Both the position numbers and the translations under genes were made by a program. A model generated the notes under the pieces. It ran no database searches, was not told the origin of the DNA, and was given only the letters and a program-made list of their open reading frames with translations. Below, in pieces: positions 15,201 through 30,200 of a DNA stretch of 64,000 nt. The stretch lies in the NCBI GenBank assembly GCA_036768485.1, contig JAVLUZ010000142.1, forward strand, positions 22,534,290 to 22,598,289, given 5' to 3'. This DNA is from Mermis nigrescens. Taxonomy: Eukaryota > Nematoda > Enoplea > Mermithida > Mermithidae. Each line of letters begins with the position of its first letter. Position 1 is the first letter of the stretch.

Positions 15201-18200
15201 ACAACTAAAAATTTTTATCATAATAATTATGAAGAACATACATATACATGTAGCAGGGGGATAGAAAGATCTCCCATGTCCAAGGACGGTCGCCTCCATT
15301 ATACCTGCACATAGGGGGTGAGGTGTTACCATATCTCGTAAGGGTTCGAAATCTTTGCCTGGTCATTTTCAGAGGTAAGAGGGTAAATGACCTCCAATTT
15401 TTGGCCAAAAATGTCCAAAAAAGTGAAAACGGCGAAAATTGCAAGTTTTCTTCGGAATCGGAGAGAAATCAAAACTTTTCTGGTTTTGAAGGGAGGGAAA
15501 ATGACAAACTTCGCTTGAAGGATCCCCAACCCGTCTGCTACGTGATGACTTTTACTACTGAGGGCTTAACGTCAGACAGAAAAATATTGCCAAGGGGTTT
15601 TCAGCTGACGAAACAATTTCTGTATAATTTTAAGCAATAGCAATGTCAAAATTCATCAGTGATAAGGCCGGACTAATCATTTTTGTATTGTTTACCCGAA
15701 CAGCGTCCAAAATCGTGTCAAAGTGGTCTGAAAATCAAATTACTGTCGAATACACGACTTTCAATATTTTTCAATACTTAAAACTTCTGCTATGCATTTG
15801 AAATACACACTAAAATGCTGAAAACGCGGTTCTGCCACATGTGTAAAACAGCTTCACATCAGGCAATTATGACCATATTCATGATTTAAGTAGCAAAAAA
15901 AGAGAAGACTAAACTAAGTGATGTCGACATCTGGGACTTTACCCCTCCCCTGCCAACTCTGATTTTGCGCATGTACGTCCCCATTCTTCCTAAGTCTGAG
16001 TTTTTTACCCTCCTCCCGTTGTTGACAAAAACTTGAATGCTTAGGCCATTTTTAGGTACGTTTCTACCATTTCAGGCCAAAAAAGGCGATTAATCCCTCT
16101 CTGAAAATGGTCCACTACCTACCTCCGAACATTTTGAGCCGTTGTTTGATTTATGAATAAACAAGATAAAAAATGAGTCGAAATAGTAAAATGAATAATT
16201 TATGCAGAAATAATTATTAGTAGATTGGGTGCTTACATAGGCTTGGGGGTGGGGAACATGGGGTTTAGAGACCCTAGATGAACTAGGTCAGGGTAGGCAG
16301 AGGGTAAACTCCCAGAAATCCAAAACGGTTAATTTAGCGTTCACGATTTTCTTGCTGTTTAAACTATCAAAATGGTCTAATAGCCTGTAAAACGTTTTTT
16401 CGTGATAATATCACATTTTTTGAAGCATTTTTAATCCATTTTGAGTGCATTATATCACTTTTAATACTAGAAAATACAGAAATTGATCAATGTTGGGCGT
16501 TTTTATATAAAAATTTTATAAAAATACTAATCCAGCGCGAAGCGCCGGAAAATTTTGACATTTTCATGGCTTTTGACCTCAAAAATAATGCGAAAAACGT
16601 TCCATCCGCTCAAAATCGCTAAACAGTGCCTGCCTAGCTGACCCTTCAGCGGGGGTTAATAATACCCCCCTCACTCCCCCTATGTGCATGTATGCAGTAG
16701 GCTATTGCGACCATTTTCATGACTTAACAACCAAAACACATGAGTGATTTCCACATCTGAGATGCTACCCCCTCTCCCGTAGACTCTGATTTTGTGCATG
16801 TACGCCTCATTCCTCTAGAAATTTTGTATCCTCCTTCCATTGCTGACAAAAACTTGTGTGTTTACGCCATTTTTAGGTATGTTTCTGCCATTCTCGGCCA
16901 AATTTCGGCGCTTTTCACCATGAATTCAATTAAATCATCATTTAGGATCGATTAATTAAGAAACAAAAGCGAATTTCCGACTGAATTCGGACGCCGCATT
17001 GTCCTCACTTTACAGAAAAAAATTGTGAAAAATTGCATAAAGCTCGGTAGAGTAGGAAAAATAAGATACAATATGATAAAATCCTTCCAATTAATTTATA
17101 TTCATCAAGTTTAGCGTAACGGGTGTCCCCTAAAAATCTGGAATTTCTGAAATCGAATTTTATTTTTGAATGCAAAATGAATAGCCCATTATGTAGTATA
17201 TAGATCGAAAGAGCAAGAAAAAGGCGAATAAAGTAGGTCCATTTTTAATTTTCTATAAGCATACTATTCTAAAGTGAATCCGCTTTTTTACGGCTTTTTT
17301 AAAAAACAGTCATTGTACAATACTTCTATCCATTTTCTCGAAACAAAATTTGACACAGGCAATTAAAAGACTGAAGTGCAGAAGCAAGGAAATTAGAATG
17401 ACTCTGAATGCCTTTTATAGCATGAATTTTACGGGCACAGGACGGATTTAATAAATACTCTACGACCGAGTTTGTTGCCTTTGGACAATTCAGGAATTTG
17501 AAAATACGGCGGCATTTATGACGACATCTCGCTGATACCGAATAATAGCTAAGAAAAAGCTGTGTCGTCATGATCGCCTGTGGGAGCTTGTACAAGTATA
17601 ATGAAGGGGTGCCTTTTTTTGGAGTCCATTTCCCAGCATGAATCTGACCGCATGAGGAATGAAAATGAGCTCATTCTGATCGTCTTTTCTTGCTCTTTCG
17701 ATCCATATATCATATGACTATCTTTCTATTTGTGAATTAAGAATTAATTTTGATTCCAGAAATTCCAGATTTTTAGGGGACACCCGTCAATATGATTTTT
17801 CTCGAAAGCAAACAACGGAAAAATTAGCGACTGTTCAGTCTTCGCTGAATTCTTCAAAACGATTTGGAAAAAAATCAGTAATGTCTGTAATAATTATCAG
17901 TGGCGGATCTAGGATTTTCCTAAGGGAGGCGGTACCCCTTAGGGGGGGGCGGAACCCTGACTTGGGCGGAAAAATTAGCCGTTTTAACCTGAAAATCGCT
18001 AAAAATCGCTCAAAAATGCTTAATTTTGCGCACTATTTTGGACCAATGGGGGTGGGGGCGGCCGCTCCCCCCGCCCTCCCTAAATCCACCCCTGATAATT
18101 ATTCGTCGATCAGAAAAATAAAAGCAAAATTATACCGAAATATTTCCTGAGCTCTTTAAAAGCTCTACATGTACGCAAACTGACTTTATAATGATAAGAT

Positions 18201-21200
18201 CAGGAAAGATTGAGATAACTTTTTTCCGAAAAAAGAGCAAAATTCACTTCAAATGGAACAAAATTGCAAATAATTTTCATACTATTATTATCAGAAGATC
18301 TCAAAGTGATTCAAAAACACTAGAATATGTCAAAAATGTCGTTTAAGTGGTTTAAATTCCTTTTCAACGGCCTTATGCATGCGCACGATATCAAAATTGG
18401 TGTTAATTCCCTTTTTTGAATGAAATTCCTCCTTAAATATGGGGCTGAGAATATACACCATGCATAATTTAATTTGCAATAATCAATTCGGCATAATCGA
18501 TCGGTCATTCTAAGAGTAACGAACGAATCAAATAAATCAATGAGAATAATGAATAAATCGATAGATAATCAAATAAATTTTATATTAATCCAACAAATGA
18601 AAAATATGTAATAAAAATTAAAAAACATTACATTGCTACTTTTAAAATAATAAAATAATGAATAAATAAATTTTATATTAATCCATATGAATCAAAATAT
18701 GTAAATCAAATCATAAGCATGCCTTGCTACTATGGTAGCGGACATCAACGCTTCCCCGCTGACATTGAGTGGCATTGACAATCAATACGCCCCTTTCCGC
18801 AGCCATCCCCAATTCTTCAATTATATCGACGCGATCATTTGGAATATTGCCAGCTCCGTACGTCTGCAAAATCACCCCTTTTACAGGATGACATAAGAAA
18901 GTCTTCACCTGAAAAATATAGTAATAAATAAATAAATAAATAAATAATAAATATAATAAAATAAAATAGTACAAAATGTAAAGATATATGCACTTATTTC
19001 ACGAGTAGTAGCATGTTCATTCATTGACTAAGACACTTTTCTTCCATTATTTTGTAAATAATATTTAACAATCCAAGTCATTTCATCGCAGTATTTTTAA
19101 TTATTTTGATGCAAACTTGAACACCAGTAATTATTAAGAGAAAAATAAAAAGAATTATAACGCTTTTACCTGTTATTCGTTGCATTGATGGGGCAAGGGC
19201 GGATTTAGGGGGAGAAGGCGGCCTCATGTAGTCAAAAAATAGATGGGTGTACCTTATACAGAATAGACGTGTACTTTTTGGAGATTCTAGCCGTTTTTAT
19301 CATAAATTCTCAAATTCATGACATTTGTTAACTTATTAACTCTTCTGGCGTTCTAAAACCCTCATTTTTATGTCAGACGAGTTTTAATACAGGAAAAAGA
19401 TTTTGAGCTTCTTCCTTGAGTAGAAAAGTAATTTAAACAATTTTATCTGATATTTTAGCGAACTATTTAACCTTTTAGTGGCCAACGTTCCCAATCGGGA
19501 ACATATTTTCAAAATTTTGTTGCAAAACAACTACCAATCTAATTTAAATAAGACTTGTTTTGGATGAGAAACAATATGTTTACCTATCCAGATCGAAACT
19601 TTTGAGCCAAATGGCATGCAGTCATGTTTGCAGAGGTTTTCTGATCATTTTGGTATATTATTCATTTTTATTTAGTTGTTCATCAAAAGTTATGATTAAA
19701 TTTATATTGATGTTCCCGTTTGGGAACGATGGCTCCTAGGAGTGCAAAAATGTTTAATTCCTGGAAAGAGAACTAAATCTATGGAAACCTCGGCTATGCT
19801 CTTTAGTGACCTCTCATGCATTCTTTCAATTTTCTAGAGCTCCACAAGCATTCTGGTATGACTCCAATGCACATATTCAAAATATTAAATGAAGGTTTAT
19901 GGGATTCTTTACTTGATTCTATGTGTTACGATTACACGGCAATGTAGCTCTTGATTTCTAGCGGGTTTTAGGCAAAAATTCAAGTGTTTCTGTAAATAAT
20001 TTTAGGTGCTTTTGCAGAAATTACCTGCTCTACCTTACTTTGCTTTATTTTTTTACTATAACTTACAGAGCCATGAATCTTCAGAGGCTTAGAGACAAAT
20101 TTTCTTGAATTCATGCACAATATCACGTGTTTTTGATCTGTAGAACTTGCACTGTACTTTATCAAAGTTTATATAACTACTTGTTGCTAACATTTTTTAA
20201 TAGCTCAGAAGCATGCTAGTAACATAACTGAACTTTGAGTGTAAGTTTATTGGACTAGTGATAACAACTGCGGATAGGTAAATGTCCGAATGAGTAACTG
20301 TATGATATTATGACTTACTTTTATTTACTGTAAAATTTGACTTATTGAAAATTGTATGAAATCGCCGAATTGACTATATTACACCTGACTTCCTGTTATT
20401 TCCCGAATCTTGATTCATGGTTTCTAATTTTTAGTACACCGACATACGTCGATGCAGTGTTAATAGCTCTGAGATCACGGGCATTAGTTCAACAGCGTAG
20501 AAATGAGAAAACCAATACATTTTGAAGAATCCAGAAAAAGCGAAAATACAGATTATAGCTCAATAATAGTTTTTTACTCATGTTGGCTAGACATTATTTA
20601 ATGTTATCTAGAAAGCAAGCAAATCTAGCAAAAAACAAATATAAAGTTACGGTGTCTACTGAAAGTTTCTTGGTTTTCTGAGGTATATGGTTCCCATAAG
20701 GTTTCAAAAACTCAAAACCACACCCTTGTAGGCTCTCTATTTGAGAATTTGACAGTTTAGATTATTTGTGTTATCAATGTTTGTAGCAGATCGCTTTAAT
20801 CTTATATGTTTTGCAAAACATAACAGAACATGAAATTTGGCAAAAATGTTCCCCAAGAAGCCAACGTTCCCAAATGGGAACATATGAACAACGTGATAGA
20901 GAGGAGAGCTTTTGCTCTGGTTTTTTGCATACAGTCTTACATTTTACAGAGTTGAAACATATTAAGATTGCATTGCTGTAGCACATCTGCATCATAGAGC
21001 GGACTCTAAAAAGGTTAACCAAACTTTGCTCAAAATTTTTGATACTGGCATAGGGAAAGAGAAGAGGGGTATAATTTCAACCCGAAATTCGGAAAATCAA
21101 GTACATATGTAGTCAGGAGCTTTCGTCCAAATTCTATGCAACAAAAAACTTGGAGGCACATTTATAAAACGGTCGAAAAATGGCGAAAAAAAGAAAATTT

Positions 21201-24200
21201 CAAAGAAAAAAAGATTTCTGGGAGTCAAAGTGAGTCTTGGATTCAAAGAGATTCAAGCCTCCCGAGCCCATGTGTGGATAAAGTGCATAAGCCCTCTAAG
21301 ATCTAACTAAAAATAGCAAGATATACATTAGGGATACAGCGAATACCCGCACCCGATATTACCCGCCTCTTTTTGGGTACCCGCACCCGCTATTCCAAAA
21401 TTTTAATACCGTACCTGCACCAGCACCCGCTGAATTCGTTGACATGAAAGAGCGGGTGGCGGGTATGAAAGATAATTACCTATCTAAGCTAGAGAAAAAA
21501 TGAAAACAAAAAAGTATCTCGAACGAAAATCATATAGAAAAATCTATTTCAACCTACGAAGTCTTAATTGGCACTAAGTGATTTTAAAAGACAATTTGTC
21601 GAATAAATCCCAATTCCTACTCACAATGATGTGCAGAGAATAATATTTCAATACAGTGCCACCATAGGTGGGCGGCACCGAAATTCTGGGGGGGGCGGTG
21701 CAAGATTTTTTTAAGTCAAAAAATGTACTTTAAAAATGGTGGCATGGAGAAAAAACATCATTTTTCAACGTTTCTCATCGAGCATTTTCCATTGGCATCA
21801 AAAAATTGCGAAAAAAATCAAAAAATTTCAAAAATTGAATTCTGGGGGGGTATTTTGGTTTATGAGGGGATGCATACCCCCACGCCCAGGTATGAATGCC
21901 ATTGCCAGAACCACTTCAGGGCTCCCCATTGGCATACGCATTTCTTTACTAGAAAGCAGGATTCGACAATATTTCTATTTTGAAGTTATATCATTTGTGC
22001 GATCAATTTAATCAAGAAAACTATTAAGTGAAATGCTTTACAAGTTCTTCCCGGCTTTGATGAAAGTTTCTGATGAAACTTATAATTTTTAAACATTCAC
22101 GCAAACAATAGATGATGCATTACTGAAGAACTTACGTGAAAGTATGAAAATCATTAATAATAAGTAAAAAGTGCGGATGACAGATTTCATAATAGATCAG
22201 TCAAATAAAATTTTAGGTAAGCGTAAGGGACTAAAAAATTTAAACCAATTTTTCTTTGTCACATATACAACTAAAGAGCAGTCGCGCAAATAAACTGGGT
22301 TCTGCATGGCGTGCAAGAACGAAAAAATGTAAGTGAAAATAAGAAACCTATTTTATTAATCATATGCGCGATTCTAGTTCTTAGTGCCCTATTCACTACA
22401 AAAACCTTAATTCTTGGAGCTTCGCGTAGATTATTCTTCTTAAAATAAGTGTTTAGATGACGAAATTTGACATTACATGCTAATAGTAAATATTGGGAAG
22501 AATTCGCATTCATAGACCTAAAGTACCTGAGATAAAATTGTAACGCAAAAGTCATGGAATGCAAAGCTCTGTAATGAAGTGCCATTTCAGCTGCACGTAA
22601 GTGAATGGGAATAGTTTATAGAAGCCGAAATGAGTAATTGTGTGTTGATATGTATATCTTTATTATAGCATAAGTTGCATTATCAAAAGGAAAAATGTCT
22701 AATTTTTCGGCGCTTCGCGCCGTTTTAAAACGATTCTTAGTGATTTTGCCCTAAGAGACCCAGAAATTAGCTAAGATACACTACCAAAAGTCGAACAATT
22801 CTATTTTTATCACACTAAAATCGCTTCTGTACCATATTATAGTACCCAAAATTCTGTGCGTTCAAAATGTTCAAAGATTTTCGGAAAGACAAAAACTGTG
22901 AAAAAGCGTAAAAATTCCCAGAAATTTTCAGCGCGCTTCACGCCGAAATGAGTAGTTGTTTGTCCTATATATCTTTAAAATGGCAGAATTTGCATTTAGA
23001 ATGGAAAAATGTCAATTTTAGTAATTTTTTGCGTCAGAAACCCAGAAATTAGCTAAGCTAAAAACACTACCAAAGATCGGAAACCCTGTTTTACCATACT
23101 AAAATCGCTACTGTACTATATTATAGTACACAAAAATTTGCGTGTACAAAATGTACGAAGACTTTTGGAGACCATCTTTGTACATGTACAAACGGAACTT
23201 GTGCAAAACAAACACTGCCAGTAGGTCAATGTGACTACTCTTCATCGCAGGAGTAACACACAAAAATATCTTATGTTACATAAGTGAAATACCACCACCA
23301 TACGTGGGCGTTGGGAATAATGCGCCCCCCTCCAGAAAGCCGAATACCCCCTAATTCAATTTTTAAAATTTTTTTTGGATTTTTTTTCGCAAATTTTCGA
23401 GGCCAATCGATAGTACTCGATGAGAAACGTTGAAAAATGGTGTTTTCAATACTGCCATTTTTAAGACCATTTTTTGACCTTTAGAATAATCTTGCACTCC
23501 CCCAGAATTGTGATGCTGCCCACCTATGCCCTATCGCGAAAATTCGGTACCCGCAGCCGCTATTCCGAAAAAGGTCCACCCACTACATCCCTAATATACA
23601 CATTTATCTTACACATTCGATAGATATGGATGGAAATATTCTCAATAATCCAACGTCTCGATTTAACGTCTTTTTAATCGAAACTCGCTCTGGTATAGAG
23701 CTTCGATAAATATTATTGAAATATACTAAAATAGAAATGAATGATAAAATTTCGATGCTAAAAATAAATAATATGTATGTACCTAACGACGCAGAAGCAT
23801 CCATCAAAAAATGACGTTCATAGTTTACATATACAAACAAATACAGTAGGTTGCAGGGCTGTAACGAGGAAATACAATATTTATTCACACGTACAAATTA
23901 TTTGCACAACTAAAATTATTACAACATTCTTGCCATTTTTCCGATGGTAATAAACTAAGTCTAACTATCAAATTTCGGATTGAAAATTCACAAACTGATT
24001 TGCATTTACATACTATTTGAAAATTACAGAACTGGAAGAAAGCTAGCTATCTTAAATTCAAATTCAATGGACGAAGAACGGTAGCTTTCAAGTGCAGGAA
24101 TACTATGTTTCAATGATCTTATCTACTGTACATGCATGCACATGTATATACATACATATTTATTACACAACAGAGCGTTCCGACAGAAAGGCAAAATCCC

Positions 24201-27200
24201 GGTATTACACGTTATAATTGGGCTAACACGAGCATACATTAACAGGAAGGAGCTTTCACGCAAAGTCGTTCGTCCCTCATCCCCCACAGTTGAAAAAATT
24301 CGATCCTCTGAATTTTTTGAAAAACATTGCGATTTGGCCATTTTTAGGTGTTTTTTGTCCTAAAATTGAAGGTCAGTTACCCCAATCCGCAAATGGCCAA
24401 TTACCCCCAACCGAAATTCTGAACGCTTACATATCTGAATGTATGCCTTTAACTTTGAGACCAGTTTCAGATAAACATGTCTTTGTTTAGACCGTGTCGA
24501 AAAATTTGGCCAGCTGCCAGGGATTCGTGCGCTACGGCCATCTATTTACATGCTATCCTTATCTAATTTAAATGGTAGAACATTGTTCAATTCTGTCACC
24601 AATCAGTTCAGATTTCTAAGAATATCTTGCACTTTTATGCACGTAGAAAAATTACCTACCCCTGGGTAATTGTTTAAACTCAGGGGTAAAAAAGAATACC
24701 ACACACTCGTGTGATGCAATGCAAAATTCCTGGATTTACACAATATAAAAATGATGTGTAAAGAACCGCTACAACATAGCATTCCAACAGGTGGCCAATT
24801 TTTTACACATTGTAAACAATACCGTTTCTAATGCAACCGATGAAAAAATTCTACGATAATATCAGCCCACTTTGTAATGTAACATTAGGTGTCGCCTTTC
24901 TTGGGCCACTCTCTATATTGAAAAACAGAAACTTAAAATTAAAGATAAGTGCACATATGTATAATATTTTAATTAAAATTCGGACTGAAGAGCAACGAAT
25001 AAGAAAAAAATTAATAAGAAGAAATATTATAAAAAATAAGAAAAATTATAATTGGCTAACCATGTATGCGTATTTCCAGACTGGCCAGTGGTGGGAAATT
25101 CGGACTATGGAATGCATCCAAGCCACTGTTATCGCACTTGGTCGATCGATTTCCACGATATAATTTATTATTGAAATAGACAGATACCTGTTTAAAATTG
25201 TTTTCAGTATAAACCAGACGTTCAAAGATTTGAGATTCAGTTGTAACTATAAAGTAGTAAAACAAACACACAGTGTAAACATACATTGTAAGCAAGCAGA
25301 GAATTTGAGAATTCGGGGAAGCCCAAAAATTTCTCCAGAATCTCTTTTTGGGCTTTAAACCGATGGATATTGGGATACGCGTCAGAATTACCTTTTTTCA
25401 CTTTTCTTACAATGCACTTTCTTTCCAGGCAATAGAAAATTAAAATGCTTCGAGAAAAATGCAATGAAATCGAACAAAATATGGTTTAGAGTGGCTGGTT
25501 GGCGCAAAGCGCCGAAAAAATGAACACGTTTGAGCTGAAAAATCGATAAGCCGCTTGAAAATTTAACTTTTCTGCGACTTTTTTTGCGAAAAACAAATAT
25601 TCTGGGGCTGATATTCCTTTTGCGGAGGGGGTGGTTTCGACTGAAACTCCCCCCCCCCCCACTGGAATCCTGCAAGATTCAGTCAAAGCGAGCAATTCCA
25701 AAAAGACACAGAGCGCTCCTTAGAATATAACACTATCATACATGTAACGGCTCGAAATTTCGGGTAGGGGATCTCAGGAATTCTTAAGGTAGAGGGGATG
25801 GTAAATGACCTCCAATTTTTGACCAAAAACGACCAAAAGGCACGTAAAAATGGCAGAAAAATTAATTTTCCCAAAAATTTTCAGGCTTTGGGGGGACGAC
25901 CGACATTGGGTTGGGGATCACCCATACCCCCTCTTGAATGTATGATCACTATTCATTCGGTCAGACATGCACGGCATATGAATTATATTAGGGTGATACT
26001 TTAAAGTGCCTTTTTCGGGCTCAAAAATGGAGAAAATGCGTCAAAAACATCGTTTTTCGGCGTTTCTAACATTGCTCTCTCTTTCTACGACATCAAAACA
26101 AAAAATTTAGGGAAAAAATCAAAAAATCGAAAAAAATGGAGCAAAATATAATTAAAACATGAGTATGTGTCGCGAATCGCCGAAACTTTGACACTTTTGA
26201 GCATATTGATGACTAAAATGCTGAAAACAGCACCTTTTCTATGAATTTTCGGAAACTTCAGAAAACTTTCAAAAAAATCGCGAAATCTGGGGTAATTTAA
26301 AAAAATTTCTGCAGGGGGTGAAAATTTTTCCGTGCGGGGGCAAAGGGAGGGGAGTTGAAACCCCCCAAAACCCCTTACCCCCAAGATCATATATATAGAC
26401 GACTACAAGTACGACTATAAATTTATCATTGAACAATACTTCCGGAATGTCGTAATTTCCAGCTATGATCAATGCTCCGAGAAAATTTTTCCTTCCGTCG
26501 CTGCGAACTTCCGTCATTGGCATTTGAGAACCGGTTAAAATTATGGGTTTGCCGAGATTTTCGAACAAAAAGCTCAAAGCACTAGCCGTATAACACAAGG
26601 TATCAGTGCCGTGCAAAATAACGAAGCCGTCGTATTCGTCGTAAGACCGCTAAAAGGATAAATGAAAGAATAAATAAAATTTGAAAAAATGAAATAAACG
26701 AAACACAAAATAAAACAATAAATCCGTCTATAGTCTATATTCTTCGAATAAAGAATAAAGGAAATGAAACGAAAACAAGAGGTGCGCAAGGTCAAACTTC
26801 CAGAGGGGTGAAAACCAAAAATTGTTAGATAGCTAAGTGCGTCGTAAAAACTGTTATATAGCCTTTTTGGGCTCAGAATTTAACTAGGTAGCCTTTTTGG
26901 GCGCATAAAACTAGCTATACAGCCTTTTTAGACTCACAAACATGGCTATATAGCCTTTTTGGACTACACATAGCCATTTAGCCCTTTTTTAAGTCAAGAA
27001 AATAGCCATATATCCGTTTGAAACTCAGATAAGACAACTAAATAGCATTTCTGCGCTCACACAATAAGTTTCTAGGTCCAAAAAAGGCTGTATAGCTATG
27101 TAGCTTTCTGAGCCCAAAAATGCTAAAGAGCTAATTTTCTGAGGCTAAAAAAGCATATATGTATATCGATGCGTTTTCGGCCAAAATAGCTGTATAGCTA

Positions 27201-30200
27201 TAAGTTTTTTAGAAGTCAAGAGGAGTTATACCCCCACTCACCCCCATGCTCTTGCATGAAAAAGGCTATTTAACTAATTTTCTGACCCCAAAAGGACTAT
27301 AGAGCCGTTTTTACGAAGCACATAGCTATCTAGCAATTTTTGGTTTTCACCCCCCCTGAAAGTTCGATCTTGCGCACCTATGTACATGCACATGGTCAAA
27401 AGTCCTTGGAAGGGGTAAACCAAGTTTTATTAATATGATGGGAGGAGGCGAATGAATAATTTTCTAAGCCTAGTTAAAGTGCCCGCCATAAAAGTTGACG
27501 CACCATCAATATCAGATTAATGTTAGATGATGCATTACGAGCATACCTGGGCGTGGGGGTTAGGGGGTATGCACCCCCGAGAAACCAAAATACCCCCCCA
27601 GAATTCAATTTTCGCAATTTTTTGATGCCAATGGACTAGTGCTCGATGAGAACGTTGAAAAATGGTATTTTTTCGCCATACCACCATTTTTAAGGCCATT
27701 TTTTGACCTTGAAAAATCTTGAACCCCCCCCCCTCAAATTTTAGTGCCGCCCACCTATAGTCGCGAGTGCCGCGTTTTGTCCATAATTCTCTATCCGCAA
27801 CGCATCATCTATTATTAATTTGACAATGATATTGCGTCAAGAATTTGACGAATTTTGATAATTAGTTTGTTGTATTTTATTCTTTACGAATATTTATGAT
27901 TAAATTTGCATGAAAAGAGCGATTGATGACCTGGAACATCAGATATTTCAAAATAATTATAGAAAATTGTCTGGATGAATGAATAGAAAGTCCACTGCTC
28001 AAAAAAGAAGTATATGTACCTGAGTGCTTCTTCATGGTTCGAGTAATTGATTTTATTTCAAAATGGCCTGAGGGGGCATGCTTCTCAAAAGTCCTGGTAG
28101 GGGGATATCTTCATACCCCCAGTGTGCATGTGTGCTGAGCATCAAATTTAATCATTCACATTTGCATATTTTTGGCCATTTTTACATTTTCTAGCATTCA
28201 CATTGCATTAGCGAAAAAAGTAGCTCATAGTTATATGTAGCAAAGAAAAATGCTCCGATGGAACAAAAAAGATGAATATACTCGGAATTGTGGATTATTA
28301 AGGATGTTACAGGAGGGGACTAGGAAAAAGCTACCTAAAGTCGCAAAATCTGCTGAAAATCACACTTTCTCTAAGCAACGCAAATAATCGAAGTTTATTC
28401 TGCGGCCAACAGATTAAAATAAATATTTAACCATAAAAATTATTGAAAAAGCAGCACGTTAGCTATGCAGTAGCTATGGGAAATGATATTGAGTAAACTA
28501 GTCTTTCTAAGCCAATTGAATGAGATAGCAAACATCGATGCATCCAAGACAATTGAAGAAATTGTTGGTTTAAAACAGTAGGAAACGCGTAAGTTGACTT
28601 GAAACACACTAAATGTAGGTACACTAGCATGCCCGTAACGATTGTGTGCACTAATTAATCGGCCCCTGCTTTGCTTGCTCTAATGCTCAAAATAAAATAA
28701 CACAACTTTAAATACAATAACACTTAGTTTCCTATAAATCAGGATATGAGGCTAGTCAGCGTTGCTACTTGCCAGCAATTTAAAAAAAGTAAACATTATA
28801 GATTCCGTTTATACACTCTTATCTGAAACTTTGAAAATTATTTAAAAAGGACACTTTCTTAGAGGCCGCAGAATATACTTCGATTTTTTGCGTTGCTTAG
28901 AGAAAGTGTGATTTTTAGCAGATTTTGCGACTTTAGGTAGCTTTTTCCTAGTCCCCTCCTTTTACATCCTCAATAATCCACAATTCCAAGTATATTCATC
29001 TTTTTTGTCCTATCGGAGCATATTTCTTTGCTAGTACCCTACTTTTAATTAGAATGATTTGAGTACATCAGTCAGTAAACACATACGGTAACATGCCACA
29101 ATAATGACAGCAGTTCAAGAACGCGGAAAACAATATGGTTCTTAACATCAGCATTATCCTTTTTAAACAAGACAACCTTACAAAATTTGTAGTACAAACT
29201 ACATATTAACATCAAATAAATAGTGCAAACTTTACACAACTACTAGGTGTAGAGAAAACTAACAGCCACATTCCCAATTCTGATTTTACATGGAACATTT
29301 TGGAAAAAATTAAGCTTCCACAAGGCTCAAGAACTAAACTTAATATGCAGTGTAAACTTTACATGACCACAAAGTGTAAAGGAGATTTTAGTCGGATTCG
29401 TAATACTAATATTACTCTGATATTACGATTAAGATTTATGAAAAAATTGAGTCTCCACAATAACCCGAGAACAAATAAACATCAGTTGTAAACTACCTTA
29501 CACCAATGTTGAGTGTAAGCAAACCCGCTCAACTGGCGTCTCACATTTGATTCCCGGTACATTTTTGGACTTTACAAAAAATCAAGCTTCTGCAAGGCTC
29601 TAAAACTAAAGTTAATATGCATTGTAAACTTTACAGAACCACAGAGCGTAAAGAAAATTTCAGTCGTATTCGTAATTCTGATATTACTCTGATATTACGA
29701 TCAACATTTATGAAAAAATTAAGTCTCCACTATTGCCCGACCACCATAGTTTCCCAAGGTCGAAAATTCAGAGGGGGGGGGGGGTGAAATCCCAAAGTTT
29801 GAGACCACTTAATTTAGATTTATAGCCTTTTTTGCAGGTCATATATGCAAAACGCTCAAAACATCCTATACAGCATGTTTTAATGTGTAAAACTGCATTT
29901 TTAACTAACTTTTTGTCCCATTTTGACTACTTTCGTCACTCTTGTAAGTAAAAAATATAAGAATTGATCGAAAATCGTGACTTTTCAGATCATTTCAACT
30001 TCATTCTAGGTATTATATGGGTAAATAAAACAGAAATGTACCAGTCGGCGCGAAGCGCCGAAAAATTTTTAACATCTCCGCTGCTTTTGTACCCAAAAAT
30101 CATTGCAGAAAACGTTTGATAGCTCAAAATCGCCTGACAGTGATTCAAGTCTCGGACCCCTAGGTGGGGGTTATACCCCCCTCACCCCCCTATGGGAATG

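Larger units (their letters stand above)
21329..23593. mobile_element. hAT-type element with ACCCGC subterminal repeats
   Basis: Starts TAGGGATACAGCGAATACCC and ends CACTACATCCCTA, flanked by ATATACAT (21321-21328) and ATATACAC (23594-23601), 7 of 8. Both subterminal zones are rich in ACCCGC units. No transposase ORF remains. It contains nested R1 copies (21663-21894 and 23299-23528) and part of a TGTACAAAGA-family element (about 22620-23218). Confidence 0.85.

Noticed and set aside
17326..17595. Transposase in the 17119-17787 element
   Set aside because: The 89-codon ORF has no DDE or helix-turn-helix motif and overlaps internal inverted segments.
24831..25163. 110-codon plus ORF
   Set aside because: It overlaps asparaginase exon 7 on the opposite strand; low-complexity Lys/Ile/Asn content.
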